A stretch of DNA of 54,522 bases from Aggregatilineales bacterium (GTDB taxonomy: Bacteria; Chloroflexota; Anaerolineae; Aggregatilineales; Phototrophicaceae), in contig JARKOK010000187.1 of assembly GCA_029975765.1 (NCBI GenBank), positions 1-54,522 on the forward strand, read 5' to 3'. The first letter of the stretch is position 1, and every line of letters begins with the position of its first letter. The translations under genes and the position numbers were made by a program. The notes under the pieces were generated by a model. The model ran no database searches. It worked only from the letters and a program-made list of their open reading frames with translations, and was not told where the DNA came from. Shown here piece by piece: positions 25,121-33,752 of the stretch.

Positions 25121-25666
25121 CTATTCCCAACTGACGATGATCACCGTTTTATCGGCGCCGCCCCGGTCAAGCCGGTAGTTATAATCCTCGTATTCCACCT
25201 TAAACGGCGTGCCTTTGGGCAGCATTTCACGCGCAAACCCATACGCCAGCCCGTAGTTGAGGCCATCAGGGTAGATGTGCTGGTGAGTGGTCTTGTAGGT
25301 CTTGTCGTTGACTTTCTCGGTGACAATCCGCCCCACCTCGCCGTTGCGGTGGTTGGCATGAAAATGGATGTCCCACCCTTCCAGCATTTGCCCCAGGGTG
25401 ACATGTTTCATTTCCGGCGGCGTCAGCGCAAATTCCACCACCTTCAGACCAACCGCGATCATGGTGGATTCAAAATCAGGCCGGGGGGCCAGTTCGTCCC
25501 AGATGACATCCAGCCAGGGCTGAAGCGGATACCACTGATCGGGTTGGATGTCGCGCAGCTTGTGTTTTTCCAGCAGCGGCAGAATGACATCGGCCTGAAT
25601 GTTGTTAATGTAGGACAGCATAGCCTGTCCAATGACCTCGGTTCCCGGAGTGCAAGAGCGTTTCAT
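25121..25666 (-). CDS. Hypothetical soluble protein
   Basis: 181 residues with no signal or membrane helix. The N-terminal half is helical (VIGQAMLSYINNIQADVILPLLEKHKL ... WYPLQPWLDVIWDEL, given by segments) and the C-terminal half beta-rich (GWDIHFHANHRNGEVGRIV ... FKVEYEDYNYR). The layout of an N-terminal helical part with an alpha/beta end reminds me of heme-NO-binding/V4R-type small-molecule sensor domains, but I cannot confirm it. A strong ribosome site (AGGAGG) fixes the start. It is a single gene with its own terminator. Confidence 0.75.
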   Translation of the reverse strand: MKRSCTPGTEVIGQAMLSYINNIQADVILPLLEKHKLRDIQPDQWYPLQPWLDVIWDELAPRPDFESTMIAVGLKVVEFALTPPEMKHVTLGQMLEGWDIHFHANHRNGEVGRIVTEKVNDKTYKTTHQHIYPDGLNYGLAYGFAREMLPKGTPFKVEYEDYNYRLDRGGADKTVIIVSWE

Positions 25667-25946
25667 AACTTAACCTCCTGAGAAGGACAACAACTCAACT
25701 GAACGTGTTTCGTGGTAAGCATTCACTGTTCCGCTCATAAACGGTCGAATAGTATGACAGCCTTACTTGAAATAATTGTAAGGCAACCTGAATACACCAA
25801 GCCTTAAGATTAACGCGGTCTATATTTTCAAACGTTGTAACAGTTTGTGAAATCAGGCCAGGCGTAGAAAGCGGGGTTTCGCGGTGAAACAGCAGGGCGG
25901 CCTGTGCAGCCGCCCCGATTTCAGTCTGTGAGATGTCAGAGGACGA
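25667..25946. other. Intergenic region with two hairpins
   Basis: 280 bases between two minus-strand genes. Two inverted repeats are visible: GCCTTAC (25760-25766) with GTAAGGC (25778-25784) around 11 A/T-rich bases, probably near the promoter of 25121-25666; and GGGCGGC (25895-25901) with GCCGCCC (25909-25915), which lies past the SWIM gene stop and may end its transcript. No reading frame worth calling is seen. Confidence 0.5.
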
Positions 25947-26441
25947 TCACTCGGTCACCGGCGCGCGGGCGGGCAGCATCACCCCCAGAATGCGCTCCAT
26001 CGCCATCGTGTGGCTGCACACGTGGCGGCTGTTGAAAAAGTCGCAGTCGCAGCGCCAGCGCGCGTCTTCGTGGCCGAAGTGATGGTCATTATTGTTGCCA
26101 TGAAAAGTAACATCAAAGGATTTGAAGCGGATGCGGTCGCGTTCCTCGGCATAACGCTTGGCTTTTTCCACGTCGCTCACCACATTCTGACCCGGCGCAT
26201 ACGGCAGCGGATTACGCTTAAGCATGGGGCGCAGCAGTTTTTCGAGCGCCATCACGTGCGGGCAAATCCTGTGGCTGCGAAAACCGGGGCACGAGCAGTG
26301 CCAGCCATCACCATTCATACTCATCTGGTAATGGTTGTTATCGCCCCGGAACTCTACAGCGAGCGCGTTAAAGGTGATACGATGGGGTTCTTCAGCATAG
26401 CGTCTGGCTTTATCAATTTTGCCGATCATGCCGTAATCCAT
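25947..26441 (-). CDS. Protein with two tandem SWIM zinc-finger units
   Basis: 164 residues consisting of one unit repeated twice (about 1-82 and 83-160). Each begins with ARRYAEEPHRITF / AKRYAEERDRIRF, continues with an Asn/His-rich strand (RGDNNHYQMSM / HGNNNDHHFGH), and ends with a SWIM finger CxCx(n)CxH: CSCPGFRSHRICPH and CDCDFFNSRHVCSH. All eight Zn ligands are present. SWIM fingers bind DNA or proteins. The partner is unknown, and no SNF2 helicase, the usual neighbour, is in the window. The start follows AAGGAG. Confidence 0.88.
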   Translation of the reverse strand: MDYGMIGKIDKARRYAEEPHRITFNALAVEFRGDNNHYQMSMNGDGWHCSCPGFRSHRICPHVMALEKLLRPMLKRNPLPYAPGQNVVSDVEKAKRYAEERDRIRFKSFDVTFHGNNNDHHFGHEDARWRCDCDFFNSRHVCSHTMAMERILGVMLPARAPVTE

Positions 26442-26477
26442 TGACGGAACTCCTTATAGACTACTGTAGACAGATGT

Positions 26478-26516
26478 AAAAAACGCGCGGTCGGGAATGC
26501 ACCCCAAACCGCGCGT
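26478..26516 (-). terminator. Terminator of the yceD-sigma operon
   Basis: On the minus strand ACGCGCGGT (26516-26508) pairs with ACCGCGCGT (26491-26483) around a 16-base loop and is followed by a run of T. It lies 145 bases past the stop at 26661. The same place could also be the leader of the SWIM gene. Confidence 0.6.
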
Positions 26517-26660
26517 TCAGAAGGCTAGATATTCGATTAGCAGAAACTTTCTCATGGCAGCACTGTCTTTCTCTAGGTGCCAGCATAAGGACAGTTTAAG
26601 CCGATTTTAACGCCCTGTCAAATGAAGGTTGCATGATTGGTACGAGAACCAACAATCTCT

Positions 26661-28262
26661 TTAACGTTCGGACGCCAGCACCAGCCGGAAGTCCCCTTTG
26701 ATGCCCATAAACGACGAGACTTCAATCCGGTAGTCACCATCAGCCGGCAGTTCCACCGCCAGCAGCGCCGCATCCCGGCTGCCTAAACCAGCCTCCACAC
26801 CCGAATCGTCGTCATAGTCCAGTTGGGTTCCATCCGGGTTATAAATCGCCACCGCCAGATCGAGGTTAGGCGACGGCGGGTTGACCGCCTGCGCGGTGAT
26901 CGTCACCAACTGCCCGGCCTGTCCGGTAAAGGTATATTCAAATGGACGGCTGCCTTCAATGCGTCCTTCGATGGTCTCAGCCAGGGACGGCGGCTGCGTG
27001 AGGGCATCGGCCTGCACCAGCCGTACCTCGACACCGCCCGTCTCACCCCGTCCGAAAGTGCCTAACTGAATCCGGTAGGCGCCCGGTACCGCAAGCGCCA
27101 GATTTTCAATTCCCGCGTCGCCGCTGGTCGTGTTCAGGTCGTCGTTCGCCGCCAGCGATACACCGTCCACGCCGAACACTTCCAGCGTGGTATCTACCGC
27201 CGCGTCAGAATCAACCAGACTGCGCGCGTACACGCTGATCGTCGTGGGCGCGGTGGCATAAAACACCAGATCAAGCGGCCCTTCGCCGGTCATCTGAATG
27301 CGTATCGGCTGGCCGGGAAACAGGGCTTTACCGGGAATCGGCTGCACGGCCAGCGGCGCGGGGGTCGGCGCGCTCACGACCGGGACGCCCACCCCTTCCG
27401 GCGCGGCAATCGTGCGCGGCTGGTCATAAGCATCCAGCCGCATCTCAGCATTAAAATCCACCGTCACCGGCGGGCTGCCGGCATCAAAAGCTGAAGGGTC
27501 AAAGTCCAGGTGCAGATCAAACGTTCCCGACCGCAGCCGCTGGTCATTTAAACCAAAAACGAACTCCGCCGTCAGGCGCGGGTCGCGGAACAGAGTGGTC
27601 ATCACCGCCGCGATGGCGGATACCTGCTGCGGCGTATAGGTGGTGCCGGTGTCGGATGCAGCCAGCAGTTCGCCCAGAAAGGTGGCGAAACCGGGCGACA
27701 GAAAAAAATCGCGGAACTGAAATTCAGCGACGAACCGGGGGAGCTGGCCGGGGCGCGTCATACGAATGAATTCCACCCAGTTGATCGCCTGAAGCGGCTG
27801 CGCCAGGCCGGCCAATGCTTCCATGTCCGCACTGCCCGTGCTGGACGCCAGCAGATCATTAATGGCGCTGACCGGCTGCGCCTGCCAGCCGTCGCTGGTA
27901 CCGGTGGTCAGGTCTGTGCCGCGCACGTAAACCATCCCCTCGACCAGTCGCAGGTCTACCGTAAAGCGGGCCGGCAGATCCGGCAGTCCGTCCGTCCGCG
28001 CGTTTATGGTGACATCCAGCGCCGGAGCATCACCGGACAGCACCGTACCGCTGCCATCGAGCGTGATCTGAACGCGTTCCGTGCCACTGGTGACATCCAG
28101 GGTGGCCGTCAGCGTAAACTGAAACGAGCGCGCGTCGCGCGTGGCTTGCAGCCCTTCGCGCAGCAGGCGCGCGTCACGGAGATTTAATCCAAACTCATCC
28201 TGCTGCGCCTGCGCCGGCAGCCACGCCAGCAGCATCAGCGCCAGAGCGATCAGGCGAACCAT
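26661..28262 (-). CDS. Secreted protein with LppX-like region and two PPC-type domains
   Basis: 533 residues with a signal peptide (MVRLIALALMLLAWLPAQAQ). An N-terminal part of about 250 residues resembles the LppX/LprG-type lipid-carrying or YdhR-like beta fold (VTSGTERVQITLDGSGTVL, then alternating strands). A Pro/Ala linker and two pre-peptidase C-terminal beta domains follow (about 310-410 and 420-530); the second shows NLDLAVAIYNPDGTQLDYDDDSG and DGDYRIEVSSF. There is no lipobox Cys, so it is secreted rather than a lipoprotein. The first part is assigned by resemblance only. It starts 20 bases after the sigma factor gene and shares its operon. Confidence 0.8.
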   Translation of the reverse strand: MVRLIALALMLLAWLPAQAQQDEFGLNLRDARLLREGLQATRDARSFQFTLTATLDVTSGTERVQITLDGSGTVLSGDAPALDVTINARTDGLPDLPARFTVDLRLVEGMVYVRGTDLTTGTSDGWQAQPVSAINDLLASSTGSADMEALAGLAQPLQAINWVEFIRMTRPGQLPRFVAEFQFRDFFLSPGFATFLGELLAASDTGTTYTPQQVSAIAAVMTTLFRDPRLTAEFVFGLNDQRLRSGTFDLHLDFDPSAFDAGSPPVTVDFNAEMRLDAYDQPRTIAAPEGVGVPVVSAPTPAPLAVQPIPGKALFPGQPIRIQMTGEGPLDLVFYATAPTTISVYARSLVDSDAAVDTTLEVFGVDGVSLAANDDLNTTSGDAGIENLALAVPGAYRIQLGTFGRGETGGVEVRLVQADALTQPPSLAETIEGRIEGSRPFEYTFTGQAGQLVTITAQAVNPPSPNLDLAVAIYNPDGTQLDYDDDSGVEAGLGSRDAALLAVELPADGDYRIEVSSFMGIKGDFRLVLASER

Positions 28263-28282
28263 GCGCGCCTCCGCTGTTGTAA

Positions 28283-29410
28283 TTAACTGAGATAATCGCG
28301 CAGTTGACGCGCGCGGCGCGGGTGGCGCAGACGGCGCAGCGCCCGGCCTTCAATCTGCCGGATGCGTTCGCGCGTCAGGCCGAACTTCTGCCCCACTTCT
28401 TCCAGTGTGTAGCAGCGCCCGTTTTGCAAACCAAAACGCAGCCGCAGAATACGCGCTTCACGCGGGGTCAGCGTGGCTAACACCTGCTCGATTTTTTCAC
28501 GCAGCAGGTTGTTATAGGCTACCTGCGTGGGTGTCAGCGTTGTATCGTTCTCGATGAAGTTGCCCAGTTCGCTGTCTTCATCATCACCAACGGGGTGTTC
28601 CAGGCTCAAGGGCTGCCACGACACGCGCAGCATCCACTGCACCTTACGCGGTTCGATGTCCATCTCCACCGCGATTTCGTCCGCCGTCGGCTTACGCCCG
28701 TATTCCTGTTCCAACTGCCGCGCCACGCGGTACAGCCGGCGAATACGGTCGCTCATATGCACCGGCACACGAATGGTACGCCCCTGATCGGCAATCGCGC
28801 GGGTGATCGTCTGGCGAATCCACCACGTAGCGTAGGTGCTGAAGCGGAAACCGCGCCGGTAATCAAACTTCTCGACCGCTTTCATCAGCCCCAGGTTACC
28901 TTCCTGAATCAGATCGAGGAACGGCACGCCCCGGCACATGTATTTTTTAGCAATCGAAACCACCAGCCGCGTATTGGCTTTAATCAGGTGTTCGCGGGCG
29001 TTCAGCCCGTCTTCCAGTTGCAGTTTCCATTCCAGGGCGTGAGGGCTGTGGGGGTCGCGTTCCAGGCGGCGCTGGCATTCCAGGCCGGTTTCCAGCCGCA
29101 CCGCCAGCGCGATTTCTTCATCGGTGGACAGCAGCGGCACCCGGGCCATCTCTTTCAGGTACAGCCCAACTGTGTCGCTGGAGGTCAGCCCGACCAGATC
29201 ATAGCCTTCGTCGAGGTCATCGTCGTCCAGTTCGAGGTCGTCATCCAGTTCGTCGTCGTTGAAATCGTCCTCAAAATCTTCTGCCGCCGTAAATAACAGA
29301 TCGTCAAACGGCTCGCCCCCCGGAAGATCGTCGGCAAAGAAATCAACATCGGGAATCATGTTCAAACCGGTATCGTAATCAGACCCGAAATCAATCAAGA
29401 TGACCCCCAT
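28283..29410 (-). CDS. Principal-type RNA polymerase sigma factor (SigA/RpoD family)
   Basis: 375 residues. After a strongly acidic N-terminal stretch (about 35-72, mainly Asp and Glu) in place of a normal region 1.1 come region 1.2 ([21 protein letters not shown]), region 2 ([35 protein letters not shown], the typical -10 reading block, quoted in part), region 3 and region 4 with [15 protein letters not shown] and the -35 reading [15 protein letters not shown]. All core elements are complete. It may be the housekeeping sigma factor or a close group 2 paralogue. Its operon partner is yceD. A weak ribosome site (AAAG) precedes ATG 29410. Confidence 0.93.
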   Translation of the reverse strand: MGVILIDFGSDYDTGLNMIPDVDFFADDLPGGEPFDDLLFTAAEDFEDDFNDDELDDDLELDDDDLDEGYDLVGLTSSDTVGLYLKEMARVPLLSTDEEIALAVRLETGLECQRRLERDPHSPHALEWKLQLEDGLNAREHLIKANTRLVVSIAKKYMCRGVPFLDLIQEGNLGLMKAVEKFDYRRGFRFSTYATWWIRQTITRAIADQGRTIRVPVHMSDRIRRLYRVARQLEQEYGRKPTADEIAVEMDIEPRKVQWMLRVSWQPLSLEHPVGDDEDSELGNFIENDTTLTPTQVAYNNLLREKIEQVLATLTPREARILRLRFGLQNGRCYTLEEVGQKFGLTRERIRQIEGRALRRLRHPRRARQLRDYLS

Positions 29411-29429
29411 CTTTTGCTTTAAGAAACGA

Positions 29430-29936
29430 TTACTTGAGCAGTTTCTTCAACTGCGCTAAACGCGGGTCTATGTCCTCCACCGCACAATCACAGGCAGCAT
29501 GATTGAGGTTCGTCCCGCAGTTCTGGCACAGCCCCTTACAATCAACCTGGCACAACCACCCGCGCGAGGCGACAATCAGAGCTTCATCACGCAGCAGCGG
29601 CGCCAGATCAAGGATTGCCGTATCATCCACCACCAGTTCAGCGCCGGGCTGGGGGGGGTACAGATACAGTTCTTCCAACTCCAGGGTGACATTTTGTGTC
29701 ACAGGATCGAGGCAGCGGTAACACTCACCACGAATACCTACATCAAGCTGTCCCTGAAGCAGAATACCTTCTTTAGTACGGCTGAGGCGCATAGAGCCGC
29801 GTACATAAGCCAGTGTCAGATCATCAGCCACCCGGATTTCCGGCACGTCAAAGGTGGTCTCATGGCTGTGACCGGGGCCGTCTGCCAGAAGGAACCCTAC
29901 ATTGATCTTAAGGACCCGGTTGCTGACATAGCTCAT
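29430..29936 (-). CDS. YceD/DUF177-family metal-binding protein
   Basis: 168 residues from the ATG at 29936; the frame is open further upstream, but that part lies in the promoter. It shows the DUF177 pattern: a beta-rich N-terminal part, CYRCLDPV in the middle, and the C-terminal [23 protein letters not shown]-type Cys-rich block, quoted by its Cys positions. Family members affect 23S rRNA or ribosome assembly and usually precede rpmF; here a sigma factor gene follows instead, 20 bases away. Several Cys pairs suggest zinc binding. Confidence 0.88.
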   Translation of the reverse strand: MSYVSNRVLKINVGFLLADGPGHSHETTFDVPEIRVADDLTLAYVRGSMRLSRTKEGILLQGQLDVGIRGECYRCLDPVTQNVTLELEELYLYPPQPGAELVVDDTAILDLAPLLRDEALIVASRGWLCQVDCKGLCQNCGTNLNHAACDCAVEDIDPRLAQLKKLLK

Positions 29937-30017
29937 GACTGTGTGTCTCGCGGCCAATGGCCGGTGAGGGCCATCGAAACTGATGAAAACCGTAACAATC
30001 TTTCTAATTATGACTGC

Positions 30018-30047
30018 ATTATATGAGCATTCGTTTGGATGTGTCAA
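30018..30047 (-). promoter_or_regulatory. Consensus sigma-70 promoter for the yceD-sigma operon
   Basis: Minus strand: -35 TTGACA (30047-30042), 18-base spacer, -10 TATAAT (30023-30018). Both hexamers match consensus exactly. The leader to ATG 29936 is about 75 bases. Confidence 0.9.
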
Positions 30048-30201
30048 GATATGCGACAGGGCATTAACGGAAAACAAACCCTTTTTTCAAAAATTTTTAC
30101 ATTTGCGACACAAGATGTCACAAGTAAGTCTGTGAATTGTAGGACTTTATTCCCAGCGGCATTTTGTGACAAATGAAATGATAGATGATGCCAAACGACA
30201 C

Positions 30202-30230
30202 CCGACAGTCCCGGCGGCGGGCTTTATAAT
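30202..30230 (+). promoter_or_regulatory. Promoter of the PH-like protein gene
   Basis: -35 CCGACA (30202-30207, 4/6), 17-base spacer, -10 TATAAT (30225-30230), then a short leader to the ribosome site GGGAGG. The upstream stretch 30105-30169 has several TTGTGA/TCACAA half-sites (30118-30123, 30131-30136, 30164-30169). Confidence 0.65.
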
Positions 30231-30266
30231 ATATCTAGGGATTGGTGCTTTATGCGGGAGGTCAGT

Positions 30267-30584
30267 ATGGCAACAGGAACCGCTCCAACGCAGCCGACCC
30301 GAACACTGACCGGTATCCACAACGATCTCGAACTGTACCCGGATCGGCTGGTGCTTCGCCGGAAGGATGTTTTTTCCACGCTATTTCGGGGTGATCGAAC
30401 CATCTATCTGCATGAGATCGCTGCCGTCCATCTGTATGAATGCCGGTTTGAATCACTGGGCAAGCTGCGCTTCGATCTGCATGATCGCACGCACGACCCG
30501 ATTGTCGTCGAGTTTCGCTGCGGCCAGCATATTGCCGCAGCCGACATCAAGGCAGCGGTTGAAGCTGCCGTCCACCCCGCTTAA
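30267..30584 (+). CDS. Small PH-like (bacterial pleckstrin-homology) domain protein
   Basis: About 105 residues. GGGAGG (30256-30261) lies 5 bases before ATG 30267, which decides this start over ATG 30252. The sequence is beta-rich: LELYPDRLVLRRKDVFSTLFRGDRTIYLHEIAAVHLYE (given by ends LELYPDRLVL and EIAAVHLYE), then DPIVVEFRCGQ and a terminal helix. This fits a short PH/DUF4429-like domain as seen in many bacterial proteins. No membrane helix. It has its own promoter and a strong terminator. Function unknown. Confidence 0.75.
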   Translation: MATGTAPTQPTRTLTGIHNDLELYPDRLVLRRKDVFSTLFRGDRTIYLHEIAAVHLYECRFESLGKLRFDLHDRTHDPIVVEFRCGQHIAAADIKAAVEAAVHPA

Positions 30585-30596
30585 ACACTGTTCGTT

Positions 30597-30637
30597 CGGG
30601 CGAGACAGCCTGCCGGTTTGTCTCGCCCGCTTTCTTT
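30597..30637 (+). terminator. Rho-independent terminator
   Basis: CGGGCGAGACA (30597-30607) pairs perfectly with TGTCTCGCCCG (30619-30629), followed by CTTTCTTT. Confidence 0.85.
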
Positions 30638-30665
30638 GATCATCTCCACCTCTGGCGGCTATAAT
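30636..30665 (+). promoter_or_regulatory. Promoter of the cyanophycinase-like gene
   Basis: -10 TATAAT (30660-30665) with TTGATC (30636-30641) as -35, 18-base spacer. The -35 overlaps the tail of the preceding terminator. Confidence 0.6.
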
Positions 30666-30709
30666 CCTCTGGCTGCATGGGTTGTCTGTCTTGAAACCAG
30701 GAAAATCAT

Positions 30710-32503
30710 ATGCGTCCCTCCCTACCGCTTGCGGTCACTGTTCTCGCTGCGCTGTGCCTGTTGACTGGAGTTCCGCTGATGGCGCAAGCTACTTCACGAC
30801 TGTTCATTCCGATTGGCGGCGGTTACGCCGATACGTTCGCCGGGGTGTTCGCGGCGGCGCGGGCGCGTGACCGGGACGACCGCCTGACGGTGATCGTGCT
30901 GCCGGTCACCTATGCGTCCAGCGCCGGCAGCATCAGCGACGAGGAACGCGCGCAAAATCTGGCCGACGCTGATGAGCGCCGCGCTCAGATCGAAACGGCC
31001 TGCCGGGAACAGGCCGCCGAGGGCGTTAACTGCGCGGTATTGCTGGCGCCGGTATTCACCCGCGCTGACGCCGACGACCCGGTGAACGTCGCGCTGGCGG
31101 AAGACTCTGACCTTGACGTGGTTTTTATCCTGGGCGGCGACCAGATCATCGCCATGCAGGCGCTTGCCGGCACCCCGCTGGAAGCCGCGCTGGCCGCCGC
31201 TTACGAACGCGGCGTTATCATCGCCGGCACCAGTGCCGGGCTGGCCGTCCAGTCCCGGGCGATGATTGGTGGCTACAGCAGCGAGGCGTTCGGGCCGGAT
31301 AACGCCCTTAAACGGGGCGCGGTGGATTTGTGGAACGATGGCGACAGCCGCCGGCGCGGCCTGTCCTTTGGCCTGTCAGATGTCATCCTGGAACAGCACT
31401 TCTGGGAACGCGCGCGGCTGGCGCGGCTGCTGAACGCGCTGGCACAGCCCGGCGCGCCCCCAATTGGCATCGGGGTGGATGGCTATACTGCCGCCCAGAT
31501 AACCAACGAAACACGACTGGACGGCATCTTTGGTTTATACGGGGTGATGGTCGTGGATGCGGCCACCTTCGGCGCGGCGGACAGTGCCGCGTTTAACGAC
31601 GGCCTGCTGTCCATGCGGAATGTGCTGTTCCACACCCTCGCTCCCGGCGATTTCGCCTACGACCTCACAACGCACCGGCACTCGCTGGCCGCGCCGCCCG
31701 CCGCGCTCAACCGGGATTACACGGCGCTGGCGCTGCCGGATGCCGCCGGCCCGCTGCTGCTGGCTGGCAGCCTGCTCAATGCTCCGGCGAACGACTCGGT
31801 TTTGCCGCGTTTTACCGAATTATCCGGCGGAGCGGGCGCGCGGGTGCTGGTCGTTTTGTTCGCTTCCAACGACAGCCCGCTGGCGGCAGCCTACGCGGCG
31901 CGCTTGCAGGCCGCCGGACTGCCCGGCGCGCAGTTTGTCTATCTGCCCGATGATAACGCGGAACTAAACGCCGCCGCGTATGACGGCCTGATCATCGCCG
32001 GGGATGACGCTTCGCGCCTCAGCGCCGAGCCACTCGCGGACATTGCGGCGGCGTGGCGCGGGGGCCAGCCGCTGCTGCTGGATGGCGCGGCGGCGGCGCT
32101 GGCCGGTGTGTTCTATGCCGCGCATCCCCCTACACCCTTTGACGGTGACGCCGCCAGCATCGAAGCCGCCACACAGGGCAGTCTCATCCAGGGCAGCACC
32201 CTGTTTCGTCCCGGCCTGGGGCTGCTGAATATCACACTCGAAGCCCGTGTGATGGCGGACAACCGCTGGGGGCGGCTGATGGCGCTGGCCTACCAGCACC
32301 CGGATGTACCTGCGCTGGCGCTCAACGATGGCGCGGCGCTGGAAATAGCTGCCGGCGGCGCGCGCGTGCTGGGCAGCAATGGCCTCGTACTGTTTGACCT
32401 GAGCGCCGCGACCCTCGCCCTCGGTGACAACGGCGGCTACGTGATCGCTAACGGTTTGCTGGATGTGTTCGCGCCGGGGGAAACGGTAAAAAGTAACCCG
32501 TAA
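30710..32503 (+). CDS. Secreted cyanophycinase-like peptidase (S51) with degenerate second domain
   Basis: 597 residues with a signal peptide (MRPSLPLAVTVLAALCLLTG ... LMAQA). The first half is a typical peptidase S51/cyanophycinase unit: IPIGGGYADTF, VVFILGGDQI, and the catalytic Ser in IIAGTSAGLAVQS, followed by EQHFWERARLARL with the His. The enzyme class cleaves beta-aspartyl arginine polymer or similar dipeptides. The second half repeats the fold weakly (VLVVLFASNDSPLAAAYAARL; YDGLIIAGDDASRL), but the Ser motif has become LLLDGAAAAL, so it cannot be catalytic. Extracellular placement suggests scavenging of released polymer, not internal turnover. Confidence 0.88.
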   Translation: MRPSLPLAVTVLAALCLLTGVPLMAQATSRLFIPIGGGYADTFAGVFAAARARDRDDRLTVIVLPVTYASSAGSISDEERAQNLADADERRAQIETACREQAAEGVNCAVLLAPVFTRADADDPVNVALAEDSDLDVVFILGGDQIIAMQALAGTPLEAALAAAYERGVIIAGTSAGLAVQSRAMIGGYSSEAFGPDNALKRGAVDLWNDGDSRRRGLSFGLSDVILEQHFWERARLARLLNALAQPGAPPIGIGVDGYTAAQITNETRLDGIFGLYGVMVVDAATFGAADSAAFNDGLLSMRNVLFHTLAPGDFAYDLTTHRHSLAAPPAALNRDYTALALPDAAGPLLLAGSLLNAPANDSVLPRFTELSGGAGARVLVVLFASNDSPLAAAYAARLQAAGLPGAQFVYLPDDNAELNAAAYDGLIIAGDDASRLSAEPLADIAAAWRGGQPLLLDGAAAALAGVFYAAHPPTPFDGDAASIEAATQGSLIQGSTLFRPGLGLLNITLEARVMADNRWGRLMALAYQHPDVPALALNDGAALEIAAGGARVLGSNGLVLFDLSAATLALGDNGGYVIANGLLDVFAPGETVKSNP

Positions 32504-32516
32504 AAGACGGCCAGCA

Positions 32517-32543
32517 CCGCCGCCTGTTCGCGCGGCGGCTTTA
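32517..32543 (+). terminator. Weak terminator-like hairpin
   Basis: CCGCCGC (32517-32523) pairs with GCGGCGG (32532-32538), followed by CTTTAT. It lies 14 bases past the stop of the cyanophycinase-like gene, ahead of the convergent hydrogenase cluster. Confidence 0.5.
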
Positions 32544-32589
32544 TCGCCGGGAAAAGTCATCGCTGCGGGTGGCCGGCATTACTGGCTCA

Positions 32590-33750
32590 TCAGCAGAATT
32601 CGACTTTGACTTCTTTATGATGTTCCTGAAGAAACTGGGCGATTTCCTGCACCAGATGCTTACGAATCGAGAGATTTCGGGGCAGCAGCGGATTCTGATA
32701 GAACTCGTTGATTTTCTGGCCGACCAGAAAGAATACGGAATCCGCGCGCAGCAGTTCCCGCGCCAGCAGCGTAGCGCCGTTCCGGTCACGCGGCAGTTGC
32801 AGTTCATCGCCCCGGCACGCGCGCATGTAGTCCAGCGCGTGTGACATGGTGATGATGCCCTCGGTCAGCAGATCAATCTGGCTCAACCGGCCAATCGGGG
32901 GGACATCTTCCCGCAGCGTGGACAGATCAATCTCAATCACTTCACCCAGATAAGTTTCCAGAATGTTGCCGGTCGTGCCGCCGCAGACCACTTTACGGCC
33001 ATCAAAGTCGAGCAGCCGCTGCGCCTGATAATCATCGGTGTTTTCGTCCAGCGGCGGGCCAGTAAAAACCATCAGGCTGTGGCGCTCCCTGGCGTATATC
33101 CCGACAAAGGTGGCGTCGTCACCCACCTGCCGCCCGTAAAGCGACTGTGTTTTTGTCACCAAACCCTGAACCACCGGCCTGGCGCGGGATGCCGAACGCC
33201 GCAGCAGTTGTTCCACATAACCGGCGACATTCTCCCAGCCCCAGCCAAAGTTCCAGATGTTGCCCACCCCCGCGTGCAGTATGCCATCGGAACCCACGCC
33301 GATGAAATCACCCCGTTCCAGTTGGCCTTCCGTGATGTAAATCGGTTTTCCGGCAATCGTTTCGAGAGTGCGGTTGAGCGGCACGCGCTGGCTGCGGTGG
33401 AAATAAAACGTCGGCGGGTTGTCGAAATTGATGATCTTGAAATGGTTGGTCACATGATCAATTTCAATGGCGGTAAAGGTAGCGTAGGCGATCTTACGCT
33501 CGCGGCAGACCGGCAGGGTGCCGATCACGGTGCTGATGACTTCTTTCAGGGGCACGTCCGCCCGCAGCATCGTAACGATGATTTCGGCGGTCAGCGTCGC
33601 CAGAATATTCGCCTTCACACCGCTGCCCAGACCATCGGATAACACCACGATGGTTTTATGCTCGGTCTTAACCACCTTGACCTTATCACCGCACAGTTCT
33701 TCACCGCTTTTGTTCACGCTGGCGTACCAGATGTCCAGAAAGCAGTCCAT
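32590..33750 (-). CDS. SpoIIE-type PP2C serine/threonine phosphatase of the hydrogenase cluster
   Basis: 386 residues. The SpoIIE/PP2C catalytic part (about 1-220) includes the metal-binding Asp motif VLSDGLGSGVKAN, FTAIEIDHVTNHF and GSDGILHAG, ending in VGDDATFVGIYA. A further C-terminal domain of about 160 residues (LLDFDGRKVVCGGTTGN ... VGQKINEFYQNP) follows, as known from phosphatases encoded beside [FeFe] hydrogenases. It is the last gene of the cluster, 2 bases from the PAS gene. The likely job is switching hydrogenase activity or expression in response to redox signals. The target protein is unknown. Confidence 0.88.
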   Translation of the reverse strand: MDCFLDIWYASVNKSGEELCGDKVKVVKTEHKTIVVLSDGLGSGVKANILATLTAEIIVTMLRADVPLKEVISTVIGTLPVCRERKIAYATFTAIEIDHVTNHFKIINFDNPPTFYFHRSQRVPLNRTLETIAGKPIYITEGQLERGDFIGVGSDGILHAGVGNIWNFGWGWENVAGYVEQLLRRSASRARPVVQGLVTKTQSLYGRQVGDDATFVGIYARERHSLMVFTGPPLDENTDDYQAQRLLDFDGRKVVCGGTTGNILETYLGEVIEIDLSTLREDVPPIGRLSQIDLLTEGIITMSHALDYMRACRGDELQLPRDRNGATLLARELLRADSVFFLVGQKINEFYQNPLLPRNLSIRKHLVQEIAQFLQEHHKEVKVEFC

Positions 33751-33752
33751 CG

